A DNA stretch of 64,000 nucleotides from positions 120,071 to 184,070 of the forward strand of contig NZ_JAKRNK010000010.1 in the NCBI RefSeq assembly GCF_022346885.1. The letters are read 5' to 3'. This document shows, one piece after another, positions 56,106 through 63,884 of the stretch; positions within the stretch are counted from its first letter, which is position 1; every line of letters starts with the position of its first letter. The DNA comes from Paenibacillus sp. ACRRX (GTDB lineage: Bacteria; Bacillota; Bacilli; Paenibacillales; Paenibacillaceae). Under the pieces are notes generated by a model that did not search any database, was not told the DNA's origin, and saw nothing but the letters and a program-made list of their open reading frames with translations. The position numbers were made by a program, and so were the translations under genes.

Positions 56106-57461
56106 CTACTTATCTTCATTTTGCTTGCTAGTAAGTATATTAAATCGGTTCTGGTTGACCACGCGCTGCTCTTTTTTCTGTGCTAGTGTCATTTGGTTCA
56201 CATAACTCATAAACTTCGCCTCAGGCTCCCCCATTGTCGGAGTAGAGCCTACTGCATCACTGTGTGCCTTTAACATGGAGAAAATAGAGTTGGACTGGGC
56301 TCTCTGTCTGGTTACTGTTACAGATTGAGTCTGTTTTTCCTCAGTTAACATGACCGCATCCTCCTTTTGTATAGACTCGACTCTTCCCGTAGTCATAGGA
56401 GCTTTTGGATAGTTTGCTGCTGCTCTTGGTAGGCCAGGGATAAAGATAGCTTCGTTTATTTCTGACTTTGCATCCGAGCTGACGGGTGTATTGGACTTTT
56501 TAGCGGCCTCCGTCGTTTTATCTTCTCCATGATCACCGCTAACCCGTTCCTCTATATCCGCTGCGTTCTGCTGCTCTGTCTGTGTCTTGGCGCTGCTTGC
56601 CGCGGCGATCATCACCGGCACAGGAGTAGAAGACTGAAATTCTTCCTCAACTGCCTTTCCAACTATATAATCCTCGTCATCCTTCATTGTCATATCAGAC
56701 ATCACCTTGTTATCCACTGCTACGATGTTCTTATCCCCATCCTCCGCAGCTTCAACTGCTGGGGTAGTATCGTGTAGGACGCTCTCTAACAGTACTTCAG
56801 GTACGTAAGCCATCGCACGAATAGCACGAGTGATCTCCATAATTGGCTTCTCCGTATAAAGTGCAGTAATCGCCTTGACGATACTTTGAGCGAGCTGTCC
56901 GACTTGAAACACAGACAATGACTCCATGTTCCCGCAGTTCACCATAACTGTAGGCATAGGCTTATTGGACATGGCTAATATCGAGCTCATCATATTTTTC
57001 CAATTTAATTGAACGCCACGGACAGATATTTCATGTGTGTCTGCTAAATTGTCCATTATCAACTGCGCCAGCGGTTTGCTCCATTTCATCTGTTCAAATG
57101 AAAAACTGGCAGACCAGTCCTCCTGCTGCGGCTCATACTGAAATGCAATCCAAGATATCGGATGACTGTCACTTAATTTCTTCACTGTTGTTCGTCTATC
57201 TTCGTCACGATTAACTAACAAAACTGTAAATCCTGTCTCTTGCAATAATTTTTCAACATGAGACAACAGCGCTGTTAATTCCGAACGACTTGATTCGAGC
57301 ACAACTTGATGACCTTGTATAGGGTGAGTAATGTCTAATATGTTATGGGCTTGGTCGAGCTTAAACGCAAACATATGCTCTCCCAGCAATTGAACAACAT
57401 CTGACAACTGTGAATCACGTAATTCACGCATTTCTTTTCCATTCACTCGAATATGCACCAT
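56106..57461 (-). CDS. Amidase_3-like protein lacking catalytic residues (pseudoenzyme), with long disordered tail
   Basis: Protein of 451 aa. Residues about 55-205 follow the order of an N-acetylmuramoyl-L-alanine amidase (Amidase_3): helix ELTALLSHVEKLLQETGF, VLLVNRDEDRRTTVKKLSD, SHPISWIAFQYEP, SKPLAQLIMDNL, SVRGVQLNWKNM, and MPTVMVNCGNMES. The usual zinc and catalytic residues are missing: no GHGG, AFQYEP where SIHxN is expected, and VNCG in place of VECG. Residues 235-450 are low-complexity and polar. No signal peptide. A sigma-K-like promoter precedes it. The family assignment is my alignment by eye. Confidence 0.6.
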   Translation of the reverse strand: MVHIRVNGKEMRELRDSQLSDVVQLLGEHMFAFKLDQAHNILDITHPIQGHQVVLESSRSELTALLSHVEKLLQETGFTVLLVNRDEDRRTTVKKLSDSHPISWIAFQYEPQQEDWSASFSFEQMKWSKPLAQLIMDNLADTHEISVRGVQLNWKNMMSSILAMSNKPMPTVMVNCGNMESLSVFQVGQLAQSIVKAITALYTEKPIMEITRAIRAMAYVPEVLLESVLHDTTPAVEAAEDGDKNIVAVDNKVMSDMTMKDDEDYIVGKAVEEEFQSSTPVPVMIAAASSAKTQTEQQNAADIEERVSGDHGEDKTTEAAKKSNTPVSSDAKSEINEAIFIPGLPRAAANYPKAPMTTGRVESIQKEDAVMLTEEKQTQSVTVTRQRAQSNSIFSMLKAHSDAVGSTPTMGEPEAKFMSYVNQMTLAQKKEQRVVNQNRFNILTSKQNEDK

Positions 57462-57491
57462 TATCCCCTCCGCACTTTACATTCCTATACG

Positions 57492-58772
57492 TTATCGTAT
57501 GTGACGGTTTGAGATTGGTTCCATTGGAACAGGCCAATGATGACGATGAAGCTGCTGATTCAGCTCCATTTCTGTTTCATCCAGATGAAAGAGCTGCTCC
57601 TCCAGCTTCTTTAACGTCCAGGCTGTTTGTTCTTTCTGAACATACAATCTGCTTATTTCTGCTTGTAAAGTGGTCGTTTGCTGTATTACATAGTTGGATA
57701 TCTGCTCCATCTCCTGAATTATTCCATTAAGTAATTGCTCAGGTGGAAGCTTTCCCTTTAATGTAAAAAAAGGATGAATAACATCCTGCCAGCTTAATGG
57801 TCTGAAATAAGGCGCACTGATACCTATAGCCTCATATGGAAATACATATTCACCTGTCGTACATGTGGTTTGCACGAACTGTATAGCGGCAGGTGACCCG
57901 TATGCCACTTCGCGATATGGACTCCATTGTTTTCCTTTATCCGTTGTGACAGCATACACAATTCGCCCTCCTGCATTTACATACGCTAACAGCAACGCGT
58001 CCTGTGCGTGTATGAAGCAAGGTCTTGGCAATTCGCCATCGTAGCCGATATATACTGATGGAGTTCCACCAACGATCGACATATTTTTATAGTAATAATG
58101 TAGAGCATGCTGGTGGCGAATACTCCATGCGGCATGTGTGTAACCAGCAGCATCTGAATGAATAGCAAGCGTCCCGAGCTCATGCTGTGCTCTAGCTTCG
58201 AACAGCGCCTGCCAGTCTGTTTGTTGGTCACAGAGATTCATCTGCATCCCAATCAGAACATCCGTTTCCGTACTTGGCTGATATAGATGAAACAAACCAT
58301 GCAGCTGCTGACCGCGTCCAATTGTATAAACAGCTTGCCTGAAAAGCACCCCGTCGCCGCCAATAACTTCACATGGGAACGTGTACCGTTGATCACGCCA
58401 TACTCCTTTGCGGTATGATCGCAGCATAAAAGAAGCTGACCCTTGATTGTAAATCACGTATCCGAAATACATCGTCTCATTATGTATAAATAAGTACGGT
58501 GCGAACGTATCCGCATGGAAGTCAATCCTGACTTCCTGCCCTCGCTTTGCATTTCGCCGTACATAATATACTCCATTCACGGTCAGCAGCAGCATATGGA
58601 GCTCTTCGGCCAATGGCAGCATACTGGCTTCCCTGACTTCCCCTTGCGTTTCCCACTCGATAAATGAAGGCGCAGCCTGTATCTGATGCACAGCATGCTT
58701 GATAATTCCAGCCGGACTCATGTCATACCAACGATACTCAGACTGTACTTGAACAAATGCTTGTTGCCCCAT
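57492..58772 (-). CDS. Hypothetical beta-propeller plus coiled-coil protein (second copy)
   Basis: Protein of 426 aa, with the same layout as the 50523 gene: about 330 residues of repeated beta units with aromatic turns (PYLFIHNETMYFGYVIYNQ; PRPCFIHAQDALLLAYVNAG; the GGRIVYAVTTDKGKQWSPY unit looks like a sialidase Asp-box repeat), then a C-terminal coiled coil (about 345-405: LQAEISRLYVQKEQTAWTL). ATG at 58772 has GGAGGGA upstream; the longer frame to 58886 is not supported. No signal peptide. It lies next to a divergent Cys-rich gene. Function unknown. Confidence 0.72.
   Translation of the reverse strand: MGQQAFVQVQSEYRWYDMSPAGIIKHAVHQIQAAPSFIEWETQGEVREASMLPLAEELHMLLLTVNGVYYVRRNAKRGQEVRIDFHADTFAPYLFIHNETMYFGYVIYNQGSASFMLRSYRKGVWRDQRYTFPCEVIGGDGVLFRQAVYTIGRGQQLHGLFHLYQPSTETDVLIGMQMNLCDQQTDWQALFEARAQHELGTLAIHSDAAGYTHAAWSIRHQHALHYYYKNMSIVGGTPSVYIGYDGELPRPCFIHAQDALLLAYVNAGGRIVYAVTTDKGKQWSPYREVAYGSPAAIQFVQTTCTTGEYVFPYEAIGISAPYFRPLSWQDVIHPFFTLKGKLPPEQLLNGIIQEMEQISNYVIQQTTTLQAEISRLYVQKEQTAWTLKKLEEQLFHLDETEMELNQQLHRHHWPVPMEPISNRHIR
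57493..57519 (-). promoter_or_regulatory. Sigma-K-like promoter of the amidase-like/JAMM genes
   Basis: AAC (AC at 57519-57518), 16 nt, CATACGATA (57501-57493) on the minus strand, 32 nt before the start codon of the 57461 gene and inside the 3' end of the propeller gene. This is an exact fit to the sigma-K consensus by eye. Confidence 0.5.
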
Positions 58773-58808
58773 GGAATCCCTCCAAAAATAAAGTCTTGGG
58801 GTTCCGTC

Positions 58809-58835
58809 ACCTTTTTGCATGCTCTCCATAGTATG
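58809..58835 (+). promoter_or_regulatory. Near-consensus sigma-K-like promoter of the Cys-containing gene
   Basis: AC (58809-58810), 16 nt, CATAGTATG (58827-58835): one base off CATAnnnTA, with the ATG 41 nt downstream. The 9-mer is nearly its own reverse complement (CATACTATG), so a minus-strand reading toward the propeller gene also exists but lacks a -35. Confidence 0.35.
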
Positions 58836-58875
58836 TAATTGAGTTTGATATTTACAAAGGAGGCTTGAAACATTA

Positions 58876-59532
58876 ATGGAGAGCAAATTGGTCCAAGGTC
58901 AACAGATCCCCGAATATTTGCCTTTACCCTCTTTGGAGTGCATAGAGGTTCCTAAAATATTCGACTGGGTGCTGAAAGTGACCCAAATTGTCGACGAGTC
59001 GACTGTCGACCCAGCACTGTGCTTACCATTGCCGTCCTCGTTCCGTATTGAAGTTAGAGTTATTGATGTCGATTGCTTCGAGAAACCGGGTTCCACAAGA
59101 GAAAACGTCGTCGTCACTGTAGGAACGACACCTGTAACGCTGCAACGTGTTGTCATGAAGAAGGTCGGAACGTACGAAGTTACGATCATTGACACGTCAG
59201 TTATTCCTAACGTCGTGCACTGCAGATATACGAAAAACTTCGTACGCTTCGAGAAAGTACTGCTCTGCGCGCCTCCGGGAACCATTATCGACTGCCACAT
59301 CGTTACGGATGCGACGCGCATTGAAGTACTCGATATCGTCGACAACACATTTGTTAATGTCGACATCGTGATCTGCCAAAGCATTCAAGTAAAAGCCAAC
59401 GTCAAGCTAATGGTTGAAGCTGAGCTGTGCCAACCTCGTGCAGAGATTCCAATCCCAGAGAATCCTTGCGTGGTCACATTCCCGCCTCAATGCCCAGACA
59501 TATTCCCTGGCGCACCATATCCATTCCCTTGA
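58876..59532 (+). CDS. Hypothetical Cys-containing beta-rich protein, candidate spore surface component
   Basis: Protein of 218 aa with ten cysteines (22, 49, 67, 116, 131, 140, 167, 185, 198, 206). It begins SLECIEVPKIFDWVLKVTQIV, a pattern like the Cys-x-x-V-x-K-(I/V)-(F/Y)-D-W entry of several Bacillales spore-associated proteins, followed by repeated Val/Ile beta strands and a Pro-rich tail (FPGAPYPFP). No signal peptide. AAAGGAGG lies 12 nt before the ATG. Disulphide-linked self-assembly, as in spore outer layers, would fit, but there is no direct proof and I cannot name a family. Confidence 0.7.
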   Translation: MESKLVQGQQIPEYLPLPSLECIEVPKIFDWVLKVTQIVDESTVDPALCLPLPSSFRIEVRVIDVDCFEKPGSTRENVVVTVGTTPVTLQRVVMKKVGTYEVTIIDTSVIPNVVHCRYTKNFVRFEKVLLCAPPGTIIDCHIVTDATRIEVLDIVDNTFVNVDIVICQSIQVKANVKLMVEAELCQPRAEIPIPENPCVVTFPPQCPDIFPGAPYPFP

Positions 59533-59564
59533 TTGTTCCTATTTACCAATTGTACAGAGCGTTT

Positions 59565-59594
59565 GGGGTGGTGGAACAACCATCCCTTTTTTTT
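59565..59594 (+). terminator. Terminator after the Cys-containing gene
   Basis: GGGGTGGT/ACCATCCC stem (one G-T pair) followed by eight T on the plus strand. Confidence 0.88.
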
Positions 59595-59632
59595 ATCTAT
59601 GATGAACTGACTTATGCCAGCGGGAGGCCGTT

Positions 59633-60625
59633 ATGAGAATATACTACATTACCTCCGGATATCGAAGGCCTATTGATATACTAGACAATGCCCTCATCAA
59701 AGCATTGCTTGGTGCCGGGTATCATACGGACTACTTTCTGTTGAACCGTAAGCCGACGGCTCACCTGCTTCCTGATATTCGCCGCTGCTCACCGGATCTT
59801 GTCATAACGATCTGTGGTCCCAAATCACATCTTCCCGTTGCGCTAGTCTCCCAAATCAAAGCAATGGGGATTCCAACTGCTGCCTGGTTTGTAGATGATC
59901 CCTATACAATTGACTATGCTTTGGAAGTCGCTGCAGCTTATGATTATGTGTTCACAATTGATTCAGGCTGCATTCCCTTCTATCAGGCAAGGGGCTGCCG
60001 TCACGTGCATCACTTGCCACTTGGAACAGACACCGATATATTTCGTCCGTATGCTGTTCATCCTACTTATAATACAGATGTGTGCTTTATCGGAACAGGT
60101 TATGACAATCGTATCGCCTTCATGAAAGAATTGCTGCAAAGTGTGGACCGTCAAGTCCGCGTGCAATTAATTGGTCATTTCTGGGATCGTACGGATTGGT
60201 CAAAGGGATGCGCGCCTATTATTCGCAGCAAGTGGATTAATTTTACGGAGACACCTCGCTACTACAACGGAGCTAAAATTGTGCTTAACATACATCGCAG
60301 CGAGTCAGACACTTACTTAGACAAAAATCATACAGGTGCTCCGGCTCACTCCATTAACAACCGAACGTTTGATATCGCAGCCTGCCGGGCTTTTCAACTC
60401 ATTGATTTTCGGTCAGATTTGTCACATTATTATGAACCAGATGTAGATGTGGGGTGCTTTGAGTCTCCCCGAGAAGGTGCAGAATTGATTCAGCGCTATT
60501 TACATGATACTGAGGTCAGACAAATAATGGCACAGCGGGCTTACGAACGCACGGTTCACAACTGTACGTTTCGCCATCGGATAGAGAGCATGTTGTCTGT
60601 TATCGTTCCCGCAGGGCGCTGCTAA
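59633..60625 (+). CDS. CgeB-family glycosyltransferase (spore surface)
   Basis: GT-B protein of 330 aa of the CgeB group. The N-terminal domain (YYITSGYRRPIDILDNALI; PTAAWFVDDPYTIDYAL) and the C-terminal part (YYNGAKIVLNIHRSESD; INNRTFDIAACRAFQLIDF) have the family layout, in which the last motif replaces the usual GT4 E-x7-E. CgeB of B. subtilis glycosylates the spore crust and is made late in the mother cell. Start ATG follows GGGAGG. This is the clearest link between the island and spore-surface sugars. Confidence 0.88.
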   Translation: MRIYYITSGYRRPIDILDNALIKALLGAGYHTDYFLLNRKPTAHLLPDIRRCSPDLVITICGPKSHLPVALVSQIKAMGIPTAAWFVDDPYTIDYALEVAAAYDYVFTIDSGCIPFYQARGCRHVHHLPLGTDTDIFRPYAVHPTYNTDVCFIGTGYDNRIAFMKELLQSVDRQVRVQLIGHFWDRTDWSKGCAPIIRSKWINFTETPRYYNGAKIVLNIHRSESDTYLDKNHTGAPAHSINNRTFDIAACRAFQLIDFRSDLSHYYEPDVDVGCFESPREGAELIQRYLHDTEVRQIMAQRAYERTVHNCTFRHRIESMLSVIVPAGRC

Positions 60626-60738
60626 TCTTCATTCCTGATGTATCATATGCTAGAAGAAACTTGGTAGAGACTGACGATTGTCCTCTCCGCTCCGAAATGG
60701 TTGCTTGAACGCATTATGAATGAGGGGTATGCACAAGC

Positions 60739-61089
60739 TTACCCCTTCACAAAAGATTCCATAATACCTGCAGCACCAGCAACGGCAAGAATAAGCAGAA
60801 TCGGAACCGCAACAAGGTTAGGCAAGAACAAATAAATGCTCACTATAACCGCTGCCGCCCAAATACCCGTGCACCAATAGCACGTCAACAATTTACGCAT
60901 AAAGGTGTGAAATTTACTCCCTTTGCCCTCAATAACCGCCATTAAAGCCCCCTTCTCATCTTTAATGATTTTTTCTTCAAGAAAGGGTTTTCGAATAAAG
61001 GAAGTAATCTCATCAAATACGATTAATCTTGTTAAGCGGTAACTAGCCAAAAACAGTATGATAAACGTCATCACATTAAGGCTCCACAT
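60739..61089 (-). CDS. DUF1360 membrane protein
   Basis: Protein of 116 aa with two or three TM helices (LNVMTFIILFLASYRLTRLIVFDEI is the family start). The conserved LLTCYWCTGIWAA motif (Cys-x2-Cys) marks DUF1360, a family found in Bacillales (YngL in B. subtilis) and associated with sporulation. ATG at 61089 has GGGAGG 8 nt upstream. A sigma-K-like -10 lies about 41 nt upstream. Function unknown. Confidence 0.82.
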   Translation of the reverse strand: MWSLNVMTFIILFLASYRLTRLIVFDEITSFIRKPFLEEKIIKDEKGALMAVIEGKGSKFHTFMRKLLTCYWCTGIWAAAVIVSIYLFLPNLVAVPILLILAVAGAAGIMESFVKG

Positions 61090-61129
61090 AGCGGAAACCT
61101 CCCTCTTAAGATGTACTGGATGTTGGCAA

Positions 61130-61138
61130 TAGTGTATG
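61130..61138 (-). promoter_or_regulatory. Sigma-K-like -10 upstream of the DUF1360 gene
   Basis: CATACACTA (minus strand) matches CATAnnnTA, but no AC lies at the right distance upstream. It is weaker than the sites at 54846 and 57493. Confidence 0.33.
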
Positions 61139-61177
61139 ACTGTTTCGCAACGACTAGAACCGGAACACCCCTGTTTC

Positions 61178-61203
61178 ACGCCTTAGCAAACATACATATA
61201 CTA
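61178..61203 (+). promoter_or_regulatory. Sigma-K-like promoter of the bacilliredoxin/GT2 unit
   Basis: AC (61178-61179), 15 nt, CATATACTA (61195-61203), 60 nt before the ATG at 61263, divergent from the DUF1360 gene promoter. Confidence 0.42.
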
Positions 61204-61262
61204 ACTGTGTCTATAACGGCAGCTAGTAGCATGAAATGCTGAATATATGGGAGGTTCCAGAT

Positions 61263-61649
61263 ATGGCGGGGATCATGATTGTTCAGAGCAAGGAACATTT
61301 GGAGCAGATTATTGCAGAAACTGATGTATCACCTTTATTTTTGTATAAACATAGCAGTCAATGTGGATCAAGCCGAGTCGCACACGCCAGTCTCAATCAA
61401 TTCATAAACAAATACGGAAATGTAGCAGCACGATTTCAAATCTTTGTCATCCGTGTGATCGAAGAAAAACCACTTTCGGACTATGTAACAGCAGAGTTAA
61501 AAATTCCACATTTGTCTCCTCAAATATTGTTGATCGCCAATCGTACGGTTCGATGGAATGCTACTCATCAACAAATTAATGTAGCAAATCTACGTAATGT
61601 CGCCCTTCATCATTTACAATCCGTTAACGACGCTGGTGATACGCCATGA
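61263..61649 (+). CDS. YtxJ-like monothiol bacilliredoxin-family protein
   Basis: Thioredoxin-fold protein of 128 aa. FLYKHSSQCGSSRVAHASL parallels the YtxJ (BrxC) active site KHSTxCPISA, with one cysteine, followed by PHLSPQILLIANRTVRWNAT, where the cis-Pro loop and the following strand fall. The usual Cys-Pro is Cys-Gly here, so reactivity may differ. YtxJ proteins remove bacillithiol from oxidised proteins. ATG at 61263 has GGGAGG 8 nt upstream. It overlaps the next gene by 4 nt, an odd partner for a redox protein. Confidence 0.78.
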   Translation: MAGIMIVQSKEHLEQIIAETDVSPLFLYKHSSQCGSSRVAHASLNQFINKYGNVAARFQIFVIRVIEEKPLSDYVTAELKIPHLSPQILLIANRTVRWNATHQQINVANLRNVALHHLQSVNDAGDTP

Positions 61650-62671
61650 CGAGACCCTTTACATTAACGTTATGTATCATTATTAAAGATGGCGGAGATG
61701 GCTTATCCGATACGATCATGTCCGCTGCCCGCTATATTGACGAACTTATCCTCGTAGATACATCTACGCGACATCTGACTTTTTCAATTGCTAATGCTTA
61801 TAATGCAACCTTGCTGCGCATGCCTTCCCAGTTCTCCTATCGCGAAGCACTGCAGGCAGCGATTAAGGAAGCTTCGTGTGATTGGATTCTGCTGCTGGAC
61901 GAAGGTGATCGCATCGAAGCGTCTAGCTCCACATGCCTACCTCAGCTCCTCTCACAACCGGCAGCAAACTCCTTTCGCTGCAAACGTATTACATCTGAAC
62001 CTGATCATAGTGTAACTGCTGAAGCTGTACCCGTACTATTTCGAAATTCGCCACACCTCCCTCGTAATCTGTCCTTCCTTACACAAGTCCCCCTTCAAGG
62101 AGATACTGCCGGAATCCAAGCACAACTGTGCCCCTTCACGATCTATCGCAGCGTATCGCTTGCACAATTGCAATCACAGGTAGATCAAATGAAACAGCAA
62201 ACTGTTCATCCAAGCCTGCCATATTGGGCAGCATTGCCGCATTATTACAAAGGCGAATATGGCTTGGCTATTGATGCGCTGAATAAAGCCCTTCGGCTTA
62301 TGGCCAAGGATTCCATCTATACGAGTCACGCAAGAGTTCGTCTAGCCCAGAGCTACTTATTAATGCAGCAGTTTGAACAGTGTCTGCAAACAGTGGAGCA
62401 AGCCCTCGTGCATGACCCCGATTACCCCGATCTTCATTATGTCCGCGGCGCTGCTTATCTTGGATTGGAACAGTGGGGTGCTGCAGCAGCGGCTCTCCTG
62501 CAATGTGCGGCCTCATGCAGCATGACTCACTACTATATTTCAGATTGTGACATTGATCCTATTGCATGTTATCGATTGGCGGCATCTTGTTATAATCGCA
62601 ATCATGCCATTGAAGAGATGATGGAGTTGATGGACTTGGTGCTCTCGAATTGTTCACTGCCTGCTAAATGA
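61646..62671 (+). CDS. Divergent GT2-type protein with TPR repeats
   Basis: Protein of 341 aa. The first 130 residues look like a GT2 glycosyltransferase of the SunS/TPR type (LTLCIIIKDGGDGLSDTIMS; ELILVDTSTRHLT; WILLLDEGDRIE), but DTGSTDxT is DTSTRHLT and the LDADE metal motif is LDEGD, so activity is in doubt. Residues about 195-310 form three TPR-like repeats (YYKGEYGLAIDALNKALRL; EQALVHDPDYPDLHYVRGAA). It starts inside the end of the bacilliredoxin gene (ATGA). In the B. cereus and B. subtilis groups similar TPR-GT2 proteins act in peptide or surface glycosylation. Confidence 0.75.
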   Translation: MTRPFTLTLCIIIKDGGDGLSDTIMSAARYIDELILVDTSTRHLTFSIANAYNATLLRMPSQFSYREALQAAIKEASCDWILLLDEGDRIEASSSTCLPQLLSQPAANSFRCKRITSEPDHSVTAEAVPVLFRNSPHLPRNLSFLTQVPLQGDTAGIQAQLCPFTIYRSVSLAQLQSQVDQMKQQTVHPSLPYWAALPHYYKGEYGLAIDALNKALRLMAKDSIYTSHARVRLAQSYLLMQQFEQCLQTVEQALVHDPDYPDLHYVRGAAYLGLEQWGAAAAALLQCAASCSMTHYYISDCDIDPIACYRLAASCYNRNHAIEEMMELMDLVLSNCSLPAK

Positions 62672-62698
62672 GGAAATTATACGGCTTTCCAAATAAAA

Positions 62699-62738
62699 AG
62701 GCTGACTTATAAGCATTTACTCGCTTACAGGTCAGCCT
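62699..62738 (-). terminator. Terminator after the TraX-like gene
   Basis: AGGCTGAC/GTCAGCCT stem extended by TGTAAGC/GCTTATA pairing, then TTTTTATTT on the minus strand. It also lies close after the converging GT2-TPR gene and may serve both. Confidence 0.82.
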
Positions 62739-62777
62739 GCATACTCTTTGTGCATCTTAGATATAGGTAATCTCAAT

Positions 62778-63527
62778 TCAGATTAAATAATAACTGATAA
62801 TATACAATAACCATAGGTGCAGCGGATAAAATACATAGAACATATATTTTGCAGCCGTGCTGTTGTTACCACGGTTCCCGTTGTATAAGAGCAGAAATGG
62901 CAGCGCAAATACCATCATCCACTGCGGATCATTGATCATAAGCTGCTCGTAATTAAATAAATCCGCATCGCCCCCCACCCCTATTGTTATTAGTAATACA
63001 GTAGCAATATAGACAATAGAAAGCAGCCATTTGCGCTCTCGACAAAAATAAAACACAAGCGTACAGATGACACCATATATACTGGCTTCTGTATACATCA
63101 CGCTCACAGCAGACGCTGCAATGGCTAATAACAACCCGATTATAACCCGATGCATGCTGCCCTGCTTCATCCAGTCCAAACCAATCAGAAGTACAACGCC
63201 TAATCCCAACGATAAAAATATGTTGTTGCTCAACATCCTTAGTTCAGGATAGATCAAGCTTAATAGATAGGAGCCCGCTGCCATAATCGCTGCCCACATC
63301 ATAATTCGAGACAAATACTTCACCCGGCTTCGCGTAAAAAAGAATCCTTCCACAAGGAAGAAAAAGAATATCGGTGCTACAATACGTCCCGGGTAGTGCA
63401 AATAAATGCCCATCTCCCCATAATCGAGTGGCAGAAGTGAAGTGACGTGGTCAACCACCATTAGCAGCATAGCCACTATCTTCAGCCAAAATGCATCCAT
63501 CCCAAACCGTTGATAAGTATGATTCAT
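62778..63527 (-). CDS. TraX-family membrane protein
   Basis: Membrane protein of 249 aa with about eight TM helices. AMLLMVVDHVTSLLPL and PGRIVAPIFFFFLVEGFFFT form the TraX signature. TraX of the F plasmid acetylates pilin; chromosomal homologues in Firmicutes are acyltransferase-3-like membrane proteins of unknown substrate. An acyl transfer to surface glycan would fit the island, but this is inference. ATG at 63527 has GGAGG 7 nt upstream, so the longer frame to 63578 is rejected. Confidence 0.88.
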   Translation of the reverse strand: MNHTYQRFGMDAFWLKIVAMLLMVVDHVTSLLPLDYGEMGIYLHYPGRIVAPIFFFFLVEGFFFTRSRVKYLSRIMMWAAIMAAGSYLLSLIYPELRMLSNNIFLSLGLGVVLLIGLDWMKQGSMHRVIIGLLLAIAASAVSVMYTEASIYGVICTLVFYFCRERKWLLSIVYIATVLLITIGVGGDADLFNYEQLMINDPQWMMVFALPFLLLYNGNRGNNSTAAKYMFYVFYPLHLWLLYIISYYLI

Positions 63528-63673
63528 CGTAAAACCTCCATATGCGATACCTAATCCGTCCCCTAGTGTATCAGTCATAACTGCTGAACTGTATTGATGG
63601 ACATGACAACGGTCTTACATTAATGAAAGAGATGAACCTTTCGAATCAGAAAATAAGCGTTTATACGCAAAAA

Positions 63674-63699
63674 AACCTCTAAGCATAAGCTTAAAGGTT
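63674..63699 (-). terminator. Terminator after the fMet-Asp-Glu-Lys tRNA operon
   Basis: AACCTTTAAGC/GCTTAGAGGTT hairpin with a 4-nt loop and a run of T on the minus strand, 15 nt after tRNA-Lys. Confidence 0.88.
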
Positions 63700-63713
63700 A
63701 TCATGTCATAAAC

Positions 63714-63789
63714 TGGTGAGCCATGAAGGACTCGAACCTTCGACACCCTGATTAAAAGTCAGGTGCTCTACCAACTGAGCTAATGGCTC
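63714..63789 (-). tRNA. tRNA-Lys (TTT)
   Basis: 76-nt tRNA with encoded CCA. Acceptor GAGCCAT pairs with ATGGCTC; the loop CTTTTAA gives anticodon TTT. It is the last visible gene of this cluster. Confidence 0.97.
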
Positions 63790-63793
63790 TTAG

Positions 63794-63868
63794 TGGTGAC
63801 CCGTAGGGGATTCGAACCCCTGTTACCTCCGTGAAAGGGAGGTGTCTTAACCCCTTGACCAACGGGCC
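63794..63868 (-). tRNA. tRNA-Glu (TTC)
   Basis: 75-nt tRNA with encoded CCA. Acceptor GGCCCGT; the loop CTTTCAC gives anticodon TTC. Confidence 0.97.
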
Positions 63869-63884
63869 TTACTAAGTATTTAAA

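Noticed and set aside
60644..60652. CATATGCTA, a sigma-K-like -10 on the plus strand
   Set aside because: It lies between converging genes with no plus-strand gene close downstream, so it is taken as a chance match; it shows that single -10 matches must be treated with care.
60723..60744. GGGGTA/TACCCC hairpin after the CgeB-like gene
   Set aside because: A weak stem with a 10-nt loop and no T-tract on the plus strand; not convincing as a terminator.
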